Origin: Daphnia carinata
Taxonomy: Eukaryota > Arthropoda > Branchiopoda > Diplostraca > Daphniidae
Assembly (NCBI RefSeq): GCF_022539665.2
Contig: NC_081340.1
Location: 124,001 to 188,000 of the forward strand
Direction of reading: 5' to 3'
Length of the DNA stretch: 64,000 bases
Part shown: piece by piece, positions 1 to 10,140 of the stretch
Layout: each line of letters begins with the position of its first letter
Numbering within the stretch: the first letter of the stretch is position 1
The notes under the pieces: generated by a model
Database searches by the model: none
The model's input: only the letters and a program-made list of their open reading frames with translations
Told to the model about the DNA's origin: nothing
Translations under genes and position numbers: made by a program

Positions 1-3000
1 AAACAGGAGGCCTCGGAGACGGTCGTAGGATATTTCTACGACGTGCTAAATCAGTGCCGTAGGTTGAACCCAAGGATGCCTGAAGCGAAGAAAATAGATT
101 ATCTGTTGCGTGGGCTTAATCAGCCTTTGAAGCGAGAAATGACCATTAAACAGCCCCGGACGACAGATGAATTTTTGAAAGCACTCAAGATTTATACTAG
201 GGCATATGAGGATTCAGAGAAACCAAATCAGGCAGTTAATTTTATGGGACAAGCGAAGGATCCTATTCCACCCAAGCGAGTCACGTATGCTGACTCCGAA
301 GAAAGGCAAACTCCGTTGAAACAAGAAGCCTACGAGTACGACGCAAAGCGAGACGGCACGCGCCAAGGGTCGCATGACGAGTTAAAAAATTTAATACGCG
401 ATATGGCAGCTCGGATAGAAGAGCTGGAACGAGGCACTAAACAACTACGCCTGGGAGGGAGAGGGGAGAAACCTAAACCCTCCCGAACAGCAGACGGAAG
501 GCCAATCTGCCACCGATGCGGACGCTCCGGTCATATTGCTCGTAACTGTGAGACCGATTTGAGTAATATAAGGCCACGATCACCAACACCCAGTCGGGAA
601 GGAAGGGAGAACGAAAGGAGACCAGATGGACGTGATGTGGACCGACGCGGACGTGAGAACTCGAGACGAGATGGAAGCCAAGATGGGAGGAGAAACATAA
701 GTCGAGAACGCTCGCGTTATAATAGGGACGATAGTAGGGAAAGTCGTAGCCCTAGAACGGTTTCTAGACCTCCAGCGGACCGTGATCAGGGTCAAATGGC
801 GGTGGGAATGATTTCACTCGAAGAAAAAGGGAAGAAGAAAGATGAGCTTAAGGAGGCTGAAAATGAAGACAAAGGGGCCGGCTGTGAGATGGAATCGCTC
901 GGAGAAAAGGGGGAAGAGAATTGTAAAGTCGAAGAGGGCATAAAGGATAAAGGAGAAAACGTACCGATCTATTTGACCTACTCTCCGCGTCTCATATTCG
1001 AAGAAGTCAACTGTAAGGGATTGGCCGTCAAGGCAGTTATTGATACTGGAGCCGTAATTTCAGTTGCTTCGCCAAGCCTGCAAGAAAAGCTAAAAGCACC
1101 GTTGGTGGAATGGGAAGGACCGGCCATCATTATGGTAAATGGTCAAAGTACACAACCTCTTGGTGCCATTCAGTTGGAAATTGAACATCGGGGCCACAAG
1201 GCCAGTGGAAAAATCATTCTCTTGGAAATGAAAGGAATAGAACTACTGTTAGGGAACGATTTTTTAAGCCAGTTTGAGCGATTGGTGGTTCAGTACAAGA
1301 AGACGGGGGCAGTGGCATCTCTAGGTGAATTGCCAGTGAATGTAATCAACGAGGAGATAATCTCGCCTCCAAAGCTGATAGCCAAGATAGGAAGAATGCT
1401 GCCACCGAGAACCTTTGCTCTAGTGGAAGTAGAGCTTACCGCACAAGAGAAAAACATTTGGATGGTAGAGCCTTCGGACAAGTTAGCTCGAGTCAAAGGC
1501 ATTACTACTGGGAAGGTACTTGTGTCCAGTGAATCCCCGCTAAACCGAGTGTTTGTTGTGAACTTAACGTACCAGAGAGCCTATATCCGAGAGGGGACCG
1601 TTTTGGGACAGATGGAAGAAATAGAACCTGTTGTGGTGACAATAGATGAGGAAGAGAAAATGGGAATAAAGGATGACAAGGAGAATCTAGCCGTAATGGC
1701 ACTCAGTCGAGGAAAGTTCTCTCCGTCCAGCGTCGCCCCTATTCCCAGGGAGACATTCAGGGCTAGGATTGCCGAAAGCTTATCACCCCCAGAAACAGAG
1801 AGATTGATTGACCTGTTAGAAGAATTTCATTCATGTTTCGCGCTGGCCGATAGTGAGCTGGGAGTTTGTCGTGTGGCCAAGCATCGAATCGACACGGGTA
1901 ACACACCACCAGTTCACCAACCTCCGTACAAAAGCGCATGGAAAGAACGAGCCATTGTACAGCGACAGGTCGACGAGATGCTGGAAAAAGGTGTCATTGA
2001 GCCTTCCACCAGCCCTTGGGCATCGCCAGTTGTCTTGGTGAAAAAGAAAGATGGAAATTGGAGATTCTGCGTGGACTATCGGAAGCTAAACGTCGTCTCT
2101 GTGCAAGATGTTTACCCACTACCGCGGATTGAGGAAACCCTAGCCAGGATGGGGAACGCCTGCATTTTTTCGACAATGGATTTAGAAAGCGGATACTGGC
2201 AAGTGCCTATGGACGAAGCTGATAAAGCCAAAACAGCATTTATCACGCCCGACGGGCTCTACCAATTTTTGGTAATGCCGTTTGGATTAGCTTCCGCTCC
2301 CGGAACATTCCAACGGATGATGGACCTGGTACTAGCCGGGCTCCGTTGGACGATCTGCCTCGTCTACCTAGACGATATCATCATCTACGCGGGGGATACC
2401 AGGGAACATCTAATACGACTCCGGCAGGTACTGAGTGCCTTACACAAAGCTGGATTAAAGATCAAACTAGTAAAGTGCCAATTTGCAGCCCGGGAAGTAA
2501 AAACCTTAGGGCACGTAATCAGCGGGGAAGGCATACGCCCAGACCCAGAAAAACTAAAGGCAATTGAAAAATTTCCGTCTCCGTGTTCCTTTCATAAACC
2601 CGCTGACCGACTAAAATGTGTTAGGAGCTTTATCGGACTCTGTTCGTACTACAGGCGATTCATTGCGCAGTTTGCGCACACTGCTAAACCCCTAACAGAC
2701 ATGTTTAAAAAAGGGGCATGCTTTATATGGCAAGAACCTCAAGAAGAAAGCTTCAATTTATTAAAACAAGCACTGATCAGAGCCGCTACGTTAGCCTATC
2801 CTGATTTTTCCAAACCTTTCGAGATCCATCCTGACGCGTGCGATTACGGTCTTGGAGCGGTGTTGCTACAACGCATCGACAACGTGGAGAGACCCCTCGC
2901 CTACGCGAGTCGCCTCTTGACAAAAGGCGAGAACAATTATTCCATCACGGAAAAAGAATGCCTCGCGATGGTCTGGGCGGTGAAGAAATTTAGAAGCTAC

Positions 3001-6000
3001 ATTTGGGGAATTGAGACCGTGGTTGTGACTGACCATCACGCGCTTTGTTGGCTGTTAAGTAAAAAGGATCTGGCCGGACGTTTGGCTCGTTGGAGCCTGC
3101 AATTACAAGAATTTTTACTAAGGATTGTACACCGTAACGGTAGACTGCATACGGATGCGGACACGTTATCGCGTTATCCAGTCAACATTGTCACAGAAAC
3201 AGATGTGTCACTAACCTGCATAGTGGCAGCCTTAAGTATCGATCATGACAATAAAGAGAAATTACAACGCGCCCAGCAAGAGGAATGGGATCAAGTGTTT
3301 GCTGCAATCAAACGAGGAAAACTCCGAGGGCAGTATCGGATTCAAGATGGCCTGTTATTCCGCGAGAAGATCCTCGATGATGGACGACTCCTAAAACTGT
3401 GTGTACCCCAAACATTCATAGAAGAGGTTATGCGCGCTTGCCATCATGACATCACGGCTGGACACCTCGGATTGAGACGCACTCTAGCGAAAGTGCGAGC
3501 TCGTTACTATTGGTGGAAAATGGACGAAGACGTTAGTAGATTCGTTCGCAGTTGTCGAGAATGCCAATCACGTAAGTCAGTGTACCAGCGGCCAGCCGGG
3601 TACATGGAAGTAATAAAAACAGAACGTCCGTTTGAAAGATTGGGAATAGATATCCTGGGACCGTTCCCACTATCAAAAATGGGGAACAAACACATCGTCG
3701 TGGCAGTAGATTATGTTACGAAATGGGCAGAAACTAGAGCGCTTCCGACTGCCGACGCCAAAGAAGTGGCCGAGTTCCTAGTAAAAAGTGTGTTGTTACG
3801 TCATGGCGCCCCGCGCCAGCTAACTACGGATAGAGGCCGCTGTTTCATCGCAGAACTCACCCAACATGTGGTGAAGGCCATGGAGACTAACCACCGTATG
3901 ACAACGGCCTATCGTCCGCAAGCGAACGGCTTGGTGGAACGGCTGAATCACACGCTGTCTGACATGCTTTCAATGTATGTCAGCTCAGATCATCGGGACT
4001 GGGATGAGTCACTACCCTACGTGACGTTCGCGTACAATACCAGCCGTCAAGAGACCACCGGAAAGACGCCATTTTACTTGGTGTATGGGAGAGAAGCCGT
4101 TCTCCCCATCGACGCTATGGTGGGCGCGGATCCCAACCCTGCGTCGCCAAAGGGCAGGGATCCGACCGAATGGGCAATCGAACGTCTCCAACAGGCACGA
4201 TTGTTAGTACAGGAGCGCGCAGCCCTTATACACCGTGACCAAAAGGAACAATATGACAAAAGAAGGAGAGAAGCACCCACTTACCTGCCTGGAGACGAAG
4301 TTCTGGTGTACAAACCTATTCGAAAGGTAGGAAGGTCGGAAAAACTTTTGCATCGATGGTATGGTCCATATAAAGTGGTACGCCAGACCACCCCAAGCAA
4401 CTACGAAATACGCCTAGGCCGCTCGCCCAAAACAGAGATAGTACATGTCGAGCGTATGAAATCATTCATTGATGTCGTTGGAACTCCGCCACCGCTCCCC
4501 AAGCCGGACAGCAAGGATGTATCCCCGGAAACGTCACGATCTAACTTACACGAGGCGTCGCCAACTGCCGCCCCAGAAGGGTCAGCGACCCCGGAAACTG
4601 ACGATGGTCAACGGAATCAGGAAAGTGATGCATGCGTGGGGACCCCGCCTGCAGAGGAGACGGTACCGGAACCAGGAATACCAACAGCAACCCCGGATGG
4701 GACTGGTTTAAGACGATCGGCCCGAGGAAGGATACCGAGGAAGCAATTCATACTAGCACTACCATTTTTCCTTTTGTTTTTGACACTAAACGCACCGTTG
4801 AAAATATCGGCAAAAGAGATCGTGGCCTACCAAGGAGTAATCTTCAAACCCGAAAAAGATGTAGCCTTCTCAGACTCAGAATGGATAGTTGTCTCCGACT
4901 TCACCTTCGACACGCTAGAAAAAGTCATTAAACAATTACAGTTTATATTAGAAGTGCGAATGGGTACATTGATTTACCGGAACGACGCCTTGGAAGACAA
5001 ATTCAAAGAACGTTTTCGGCGGCAGCTGAATGTTCGCACACAGGTAGAAATAGCAAAACTGCGTGAAAGCCATCTACGACTTAATGAGTTGAAGGAGGCC
5101 GTTGGAATAAATGATCCAAGAAGGAAGAGAGCGATAGCTGATGGCGGAGGAAAGATCCTAAACTGGCTGTTTGGAGTAGCCACGCAGGAAGACCTAGAAC
5201 ACGTGAACGAGAGAATAAACAAATTATCCACAGAAACCACGTCAATTGTGCACGCCATGGAGGTTCACGCATCTCTAATTAATGAAACCTTGTGGGAAAC
5301 TCAGGCTGCAGCAAAAGCCATCGGAGAGTTACGGGTCGCCTTTAACCACGTCGAAGCCGAAGCATGGAAGGTCAGCCAACAAGTTGGAAGTTTTCAGCAA
5401 GAGATGGAGCGGCAAGCGTCAGCCACCGAGAAAATCGATAATGTCTTTCGACACGTTCAGAAATCCCTCGCTTGGATAGACGAATCGGTGACCAATTTCG
5501 CCGTTGGACTAGCGACAATGGCGACAGAAAGGCTACCAGCTACGCTTTTTCCGCCTAAGCAAGTAGAGTTAGTGTTAAAAGAAGTGAAAAACACCTTGCC
5601 AACGGGTTGGACGCTGAGTCCTTCAATCCAAATGGGTGATGTTTGGAAATTCTATAAAGAAGCCACAGTTTTAGTAGCCGCGGTAGATGACTTTTTAAGG
5701 ATCTTTATTCACTTACCTGTGTTTGAATTTCCATTTAGCTTTACGCTTTACGAAGTGGTTAGTCTGCCGCGCCCGGTAAATGATGCGACACAAGGTGCCC
5801 AATTTCATCCTTTACCACCGTATCTGGCTGTGGCAACCGACCAGCAAACATTTGTGGAACTATCAGCAAAAGACGCGTCTCGTTGCTTAACATCGCCCAC
5901 GGCAATTTGTCCAATAAGTAGAGCCATCAACAAAAAACACCGCGAGCCGGGATGTGCCATGGCCCTATTTTTAAAAGATGAAGAATTAAGTCATAAGAAT

Positions 6001-6654
6001 TGTGCAACCAAATTGTCAAAATGGGATGGACAACAGACGGCGTATTTGGGAAACCGTCGCTGGGGTTTTTCTGCCGTCAAAGATACTACAATTACGATAT
6101 CCTGTCCAAGTAATCGACGAACGTCAAATACGATAATCAAACGAGAGTCGTTCGACATATTCGAAGTGCCCATGTCCTGTTCGGCATATACAGATGACTG
6201 GATCTTCCAAGCCAGCCTCAAGAAAAATATCCGCCATTCTTCAAGCAATAGAACGCTCCCTTCTTTAGCCGAATTAGAGGAAGAAGGACAAGTGTGGCAA
6301 GAGGACAAGGCACCTGATATCACAAACCTACGGCCTCGTTATATCACGGACTGGAACAATGGCACGTTGTTATCTCGCCGCACGATGACGCAAGCACGGA
6401 TTTCCCTGATGGCACAACACTTACGCTCATTGGAAGAAGAGGAGCAAGAGAGAAAAGGCGTCGATCATCTAGGGACAATTCGTTACCCCTACGAATGGGT
6501 CGCCGTACTGCTGGCTGTATGTACCGGCCTATCATTATTCGCGTTCTTCTCTCGCCGCTATGCCCTTTTCACGCTCGGAAATCTATCTAACCGAGTGGCT
6601 GAATTGGAACGCCGCCTTGCGACACATGAAGCGTTGATAGAGGAGGAAGTGTAA
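1..6654 (+). CDS. gag-pol-env: Gag-Pol-Env polyprotein, single open frame (5' partial)
   Basis: One frame of 2217 codons is open from the window edge to TAA. Codon 1 is at base 1. Seen in order: the end of the Gag capsid region; a basic stretch and CCHC zinc knuckle (C170-C183); aspartic protease with DTGA (D348); reverse transcriptase with YLDD (789-792); RNase H with D945, E986, D1011, D1054; integrase zinc finger (H1149, H1155, C1185, C1188) and catalytic D1217, D1277, E1313 with 35 residues between the last two; a GPY motif (1455-1457); then an envelope-like region. Env shows a hydrophobic signal-like segment (about 1581-1605), a furin-type site RRKR (1707-1710) followed by a glycine-rich fusion-peptide-like stretch, and a C-terminal membrane anchor (about 2167-2186) with a short tail. 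Errantiviruses normally carry separate gag, pol and env ORFs; here no stop or frameshift separates them. Expression could still use splicing or proteolysis. Confidence 0.93.
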   Translation, partial: KQEASETVVGYFYDVLNQCRRLNPRMPEAKKIDYLLRGLNQPLKREMTIKQPRTTDEFLKALKIYTRAYEDSEKPNQAVNFMGQAKDPIPPKRVTYADSEERQTPLKQEAYEYDAKRDGTRQGSHDELKNLIRDMAARIEELERGTKQLRLGGRGEKPKPSRTADGRPICHRCGRSGHIARNCETDLSNIRPRSPTPSREGRENERRPDGRDVDRRGRENSRRDGSQDGRRNISRERSRYNRDDSRESRSPRTVSRPPADRDQGQMAVGMISLEEKGKKKDELKEAENEDKGAGCEMESLGEKGEENCKVEEGIKDKGENVPIYLTYSPRLIFEEVNCKGLAVKAVIDTGAVISVASPSLQEKLKAPLVEWEGPAIIMVNGQSTQPLGAIQLEIEHRGHKASGKIILLEMKGIELLLGNDFLSQFERLVVQYKKTGAVASLGELPVNVINEEIISPPKLIAKIGRMLPPRTFALVEVELTAQEKNIWMVEPSDKLARVKGITTGKVLVSSESPLNRVFVVNLTYQRAYIREGTVLGQMEEIEPVVVTIDEEEKMGIKDDKENLAVMALSRGKFSPSSVAPIPRETFRARIAESLSPPETERLIDLLEEFHSCFALADSELGVCRVAKHRIDTGNTPPVHQPPYKSAWKERAIVQRQVDEMLEKGVIEPSTSPWASPVVLVKKKDGNWRFCVDYRKLNVVSVQDVYPLPRIEETLARMGNACIFSTMDLESGYWQVPMDEADKAKTAFITPDGLYQFLVMPFGLASAPGTFQRMMDLVLAGLRWTICLVYLDDIIIYAGDTREHLIRLRQVLSALHKAGLKIKLVKCQFAAREVKTLGHVISGEGIRPDPEKLKAIEKFPSPCSFHKPADRLKCVRSFIGLCSYYRRFIAQFAHTAKPLTDMFKKGACFIWQEPQEESFNLLKQALIRAATLAYPDFSKPFEIHPDACDYGLGAVLLQRIDNVERPLAYASRLLTKGENNYSITEKECLAMVWAVKKFRSYIWGIETVVVTDHHALCWLLSKKDLAGRLARWSLQLQEFLLRIVHRNGRLHTDADTLSRYPVNIVTETDVSLTCIVAALSIDHDNKEKLQRAQQEEWDQVFAAIKRGKLRGQYRIQDGLLFREKILDDGRLLKLCVPQTFIEEVMRACHHDITAGHLGLRRTLAKVRARYYWWKMDEDVSRFVRSCRECQSRKSVYQRPAGYMEVIKTERPFERLGIDILGPFPLSKMGNKHIVVAVDYVTKWAETRALPTADAKEVAEFLVKSVLLRHGAPRQLTTDRGRCFIAELTQHVVKAMETNHRMTTAYRPQANGLVERLNHTLSDMLSMYVSSDHRDWDESLPYVTFAYNTSRQETTGKTPFYLVYGREAVLPIDAMVGADPNPASPKGRDPTEWAIERLQQARLLVQERAALIHRDQKEQYDKRRREAPTYLPGDEVLVYKPIRKVGRSEKLLHRWYGPYKVVRQTTPSNYEIRLGRSPKTEIVHVERMKSFIDVVGTPPPLPKPDSKDVSPETSRSNLHEASPTAAPEGSATPETDDGQRNQESDACVGTPPAEETVPEPGIPTATPDGTGLRRSARGRIPRKQFILALPFFLLFLTLNAPLKISAKEIVAYQGVIFKPEKDVAFSDSEWIVVSDFTFDTLEKVIKQLQFILEVRMGTLIYRNDALEDKFKERFRRQLNVRTQVEIAKLRESHLRLNELKEAVGINDPRRKRAIADGGGKILNWLFGVATQEDLEHVNERINKLSTETTSIVHAMEVHASLINETLWETQAAAKAIGELRVAFNHVEAEAWKVSQQVGSFQQEMERQASATEKIDNVFRHVQKSLAWIDESVTNFAVGLATMATERLPATLFPPKQVELVLKEVKNTLPTGWTLSPSIQMGDVWKFYKEATVLVAAVDDFLRIFIHLPVFEFPFSFTLYEVVSLPRPVNDATQGAQFHPLPPYLAVATDQQTFVELSAKDASRCLTSPTAICPISRAINKKHREPGCAMALFLKDEELSHKNCATKLSKWDGQQTAYLGNRRWGFSAVKDTTITISCPSNRRTSNTIIKRESFDIFEVPMSCSAYTDDWIFQASLKKNIRHSSSNRTLPSLAELEEEGQVWQEDKAPDITNLRPRYITDWNNGTLLSRRTMTQARISLMAQHLRSLEEEEQERKGVDHLGTIRYPYEWVAVLLAVCTGLSLFAFFSRRYALFTLGNLSNRVAELERRLATHEALIEEEV

Positions 6655-7060
6655 TTCTACCTGCATTGGAGTAATTTTATGTGTGTTTGTAGTCCCACAG
6701 TAGTCTGATTTTTTTTTACTTACTCTTTTTGGTGTTCACATTACTTTGTAGTAATTGATGGTTCCTTTCACTCCATTTATTTGTTAAACTCACACAAACA
6801 TCGGCACTAGAACGGCACTTTAGAAAAGCAGCGGGCACGGTGTCTTGTAGGATCGAGAGTTAAGAACAGACTGAATAGCGTGGGTGGAAAAGGACGCTAA
6901 CTCGCCCACGCCATCTCTTGGCTGGCCGATGAGTATTTGTACCGCGAGCGCTAGATGGCGCGGCAGCTGCCCAAACTTTTGTTCGTAGAAAATGCTTTTA
7001 TTTACTTTATCCCCTTTTATAAGTAAAGTCCATGTTGTGTAATCCCTCTCTTCCCCGTAA

Positions 7061-7096
<36 letters not shown>

Positions 7097-7161
7097 AAAA
7101 AATTACATTTTAGAATTCGACACAAACGCGATCGGGACGAGTCGCGACTTAAGGAGGGGGA
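6655..7161 (+). other. 3' untranslated region and polypurine tract of LTR element copy 1
   Basis: Noncoding stretch between the env stop and the 3' LTR. It holds an A23 run with an A7 continuation (7072-7102), a CTCF-like motif (6948-6961) and the plus-strand primer AAGGAGGGGGA (7151-7161) directly before the LTR's TGTTACG. I see no gene here. Confidence 0.8.
6948..6961 (+). promoter_or_regulatory. CTCF-like motif in LTR-element 3' UTR
   Basis: GCGCTAGATGGCGC matches 12 of 14 positions of the CTCF consensus CCASYAGRKGGCRS and contains AGATGGCGC, close to the Drosophila CTCF core AGGTGGCGC. Binding is inferred, not shown. Confidence 0.45.
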
Positions 7162-7427
7162 TGTTACGTTGGCAATATCCGATTCGCCACTGCAGTAGCG
7201 ACAACAGCGCTAGGACGGAAATCCCGCCCCAATTATGGCCGTCCATTGGAGCACCACCCTCGTCGCCGGATATAAAAGGGGCGATATTGCACTTCTGTGT
7301 GGCTTTTTGATTAATTGGTTAGGGCAATTAGTTTGCAGTTGTGTTATTAATCCTTTTGGTGAAATACACATTATCTTTTAATCTGAAGCACGACGTCTCT
7401 ATCTTGGTACAAGATCCGTCCGTGACA
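7162..7427 (+). repeat. 3' LTR of element copy 1
   Basis: 266 bp, begins TGTTACG and ends GTGACA, preceded by a polypurine tract. By eye it is identical to the LTR at 17552-17817. A TATA box (TATAAAA, 7271-7277) suggests a Pol II promoter. The base after the LTR starts the 5S spacer ATATAGTT. Confidence 0.97.
7271..7277 (+). promoter_or_regulatory. LTR TATA box
   Basis: TATAAAA within GGATATAAAAGG, about 110 bp inside the LTR; the likely U3 core promoter. The matching site in the other LTR is 17661-17667. Confidence 0.65.
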
Positions 7428-7600
7428 ATATAGTTAAGGATATTGGACTGGTAACCATCGCGTTCGGTCAACCACAAAAATGCAAACAAATAAAATTCAC
7501 TTTCTTTAAAGAGGTCACTTTTCTCACGGAAATGCACCATTCTTTCTGTATTTCGTTTTAAAATACCTCTAGTTTATAGAAGATGAAATTTCAAAACTGA

Positions 7601-7614
7601 CCACTAGGTGGCGT
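7601..7614 (+). promoter_or_regulatory. CTCF-like motif of the 5S unit (array A representative)
   Basis: CCACTAGGTGGCGT matches 13 of 14 positions of CCASYAGRKGGCRS. It lies 87 bp past the 3' end of gene A1, on the strand opposite the gene. The same site recurs once per unit in all arrays, including the truncated unit A8. A second CTAGGTGG octamer lies about 75 bp nearer the gene. Confidence 0.5.
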
Positions 7615-7690
7615 CTTAGAAAATACTAGAATTCATCGCGAGATGGTTCGTACTTCCCTGTGATTCATCCAAAAACGGCTAGGTGGATAT

Positions 7691-7694
7691 AAAA
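7691..7694 (-). terminator. Pol III T4 terminator of gene A1
   Basis: On the gene strand TTTT follows the mature 5S 3' end after six bases. Every unit has it; it would give a precursor with a short 3' trailer. Confidence 0.6.
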
Positions 7695-7700
7695 GATTTG

Positions 7701-7820
7701 ATGCCAACAGCATCCCGTATTCCCAAGCGGTCACCCATCTAGGTACTAACGGAACCCGACGTAGCTTAACTTCCTGGAGCTGACGAGACAAGGTTTGTTC
7801 TACGTGGTATGGCCGTTGAC
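7701..7820 (-). rRNA. 5S rRNA gene A1
   Basis: 120-nt 5S rRNA. The gene strand starts GTCAACGGCCATACCACG and ends GCTGTTGGCAT. Nine base pairs of helix I form between the ends. Helix II pairs CCACGTAG with CTACGTCGG. Conserved blocks TCTCGTC, GAAGTTAAGC and GATGGGTGACCGCTTGGGAA are intact, including the TFIIIA/TFIIIC internal promoter region. Odd member of the dimer repeat. Confidence 0.87.
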
Positions 7821-8164
7821 AATTCAGTTCCAAAATAAAATGAATACACTCCAGTAATGTCCATTAAAACCAGCACAAGTGCAATTGATTTATATAGTTA
7901 AGGATATTGGACTGGTAACCATCGCGTTCGGTCAACCACAAAAATGCAAACAAATAAAATTCACTTTCTTTAAAGAGGTCACTTTTCTCACGGAAATGCA
8001 CCATTCTTTTTGTATTTCGTTTTAAAATACCTCTAGTTTATAGAAGATGAAATTTCAAAACTGACCACTAGGTGGCGTTTTAGAAAATACTAGAATTCAC
8101 CACGAGATGGTTCGTACTTCCCTGTGATTCATCCAAAAACGGCTAGGTGGATATAAAAGTTTTG

Positions 8165-8284
8165 ATGCCAACAGCATCCCGTATTCCCAAGCGGTCACCC
8201 ATCTAGGTACTAACGGAACCCGACGTAGCTTAACTTCCTGGAGCTGACGAGACAAGGTTTGTTCTACGTGGTATGGCCGTTGAC
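8165..8284 (-). rRNA. 5S rRNA gene A2
   Basis: Consensus gene; even member of the dimer repeat. Confidence 0.86.
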
Positions 8285-8628
8285 AATTCAGTTCCAAAAT
8301 AAAATGAATACACTCCAGTAATGTCCATTAAAACCAGCACAAGTACAATTGATTTATATTGTTAAGGATATTGGACTGGTAACCATCGCGTTCGGTCAAC
8401 CACAAAAATGCAAACATATAAAATTCACTTTCTTGAAAGAGGTCACTTTTCTCACGGAAATGCACCATTCTTTTTGTATTTCGTTTTAAAATACCTCTAG
8501 TTTATAGAAGATGAAATTTCAAAACTGACCACTAGGTGGCGTCTTAGAAAATACTAGAATTCATCGCGAGATGGTTCGTACTTCCCTGTGATTCATCCAA
8601 AAACGGCTAGGTGGATATAAAAGATTTG

Positions 8629-8748
8629 ATGCCAACAGCATCCCGTATTCCCAAGCGGTCACCCATCTAGGTACTAACGGAACCCGACGTAGCTTAACTT
8701 CCTGGAGCTGACGAGACAAGGTTTGTTCTACGTGGTATGGCCGTTGAC
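8629..8748 (-). rRNA. 5S rRNA gene A3
   Basis: Consensus gene; odd dimer member. The left-hand join to the next unit reads TATATTGTTAAGG instead of TATATAGTTAAGG upstream in A2. Confidence 0.86.
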
Positions 8749-9092
8749 AATTCAGTTCCAAAATAAAATGAATACACTCCAGTAATGTCCATTAAAACCA
8801 GCACAAGTACAATTGATTTATATAGTTAAGGATATTGGACTGGTAACCATCGCGTTCGGTCAACCACAAAAATGCAAACAAATAAAATTCACTTTCTTTA
8901 AAGAGGTCACTTTTCTCACGGAAATGCACCATTCTTTTTGTATTTCGTTTTAAAATACCTCTAGTTTATAGAAGATGAAATTTCAAAACTGACCACTAGG
9001 TGGCGTTTTAGAAAATACTAGAATTCACCACGAGATGGTTCGTACTTCCCTGTGATTCATCCAAAAACGGCTAGGTGGATATAAAAGTTTTG

Positions 9093-9212
9093 ATGCCAAC
9101 AGCATCCCGTATTCCCAAGCGGTCACCCATCTAGGTACTAACGGAACCCGACGTAGCTTAACTTCCTGGAGCTGACGAGACAAGGTTTGTTCTACGTGGT
9201 ATGGCCGTTGAC
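9093..9212 (-). rRNA. 5S rRNA gene A4
   Basis: Consensus gene; even dimer member. Confidence 0.86.
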
Positions 9213-9556
9213 AATTCAGTTCCAAAATAAAATGAATACACTCCAGTAATGTCCATTAAAACCAGCACAAGTACAATTGATTTATATTGTTAAGGATATT
9301 GGACTGGTAACCATCGCGTTCGGTCAACCACAAAAATGCAAACATATAAAATTCACTTTCTTGAAAGAGGTCACTTTTCTCACGGAAATGCACCATTCTT
9401 TTTGTATTTCGTTTTAAAATACCTCTAGTTTATAGAAGATGAAATTTCAAAACTGACCACTAGGTGGCGTCTTAGAAAATACTAGAATTCATCGCGAGAT
9501 GGTTCGTACTTCCCTGTGATTCATCCAAAAACGGCTAGGTGGATATAAAAGATTTG

Positions 9557-9676
9557 ATGCCAACAGCATCCCGTATTCCCAAGCGGTCACCCATCTAGGT
9601 ACTAACGGAACCCGACGTAGCTTAACTTCCTGGAGCTGACGAGACAAGGTTTGTTCTACGTGGTATGGCCGTTGAC
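9557..9676 (-). rRNA. 5S rRNA gene A5
   Basis: Consensus gene; odd dimer member. Confidence 0.86.
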
Positions 9677-10020
9677 AATTCAGTTCCAAAATAAAATGAA
9701 TACACTCCAGTAATGTCCATTAAAACCAGCACAAGTACAATTGATTTATATAGTTAAGGATATTGGACTGGTAACCATCGCGTTCGGTCAACCACAAAAA
9801 TGCAAACATATAAAATTCACTTTCTTGAAAGAGGTCACTTTTCTCACGGAAATGCACCATTCTTTTTGTATTTCGTTTTAAAATACCTCTAGTTTATAGA
9901 AGATGAAATTTCAAAACTGACCACTAGGTGGCGTTTTAGAAAATACTAGAATTCACCACGAGATGGTTCGTACTTCCCTGTGATTCATCCAAAAACGGCT
10001 AGGTGGATATAAAAGTTTTG

Positions 10021-10140
10021 ATGCCAACAGCATCCCGTATTCCCAAGCGGTCACCCATCTAGGTACTAACGGAACCCGACGTAGCTTAACTTCCTGGAGC
10101 TGACGAGACAAGGTTTGTTCTACGTGGTATGGCCGTTGAC
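10021..10140 (-). rRNA. 5S rRNA gene A6
   Basis: Consensus gene; last even dimer member. Confidence 0.86.

Larger units (their letters stand above)
1..7427 (+). mobile_element. Ty3/gypsy-type env-bearing LTR retroelement, copy 1 (5' end outside window)
   Basis: The window opens inside gag. The element continues through pol and env to a polypurine tract (7151-7161) and a 266-bp 3' LTR. Copy 2 at 17552 supplies the missing 5' part: position 1 here equals about 18954 there, so about 1.4 kb is off-window and the full element would be near 8.8 kb (inference). Pol order PR-RT-RNaseH-IN and the 4-bp target duplication implied by the flanks are those of Ty3/gypsy elements. The coding frame of this copy is uninterrupted, suggesting a young insertion. 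The right flank is a 5S spacer starting ATATAGTT. Confidence 0.95.

Noticed and set aside
580..795. Antisense and overlapping reading frames in the LTR element (for example 580-795, 3507-3695, 4974-5258)
   Set aside because: Shadows of the long gag-pol-env frame without domain content.
6820..7125. 101-aa minus-strand frame with a poly-Phe run
   Set aside because: It is the reverse of the A23 run in the LTR-element 3' UTR.
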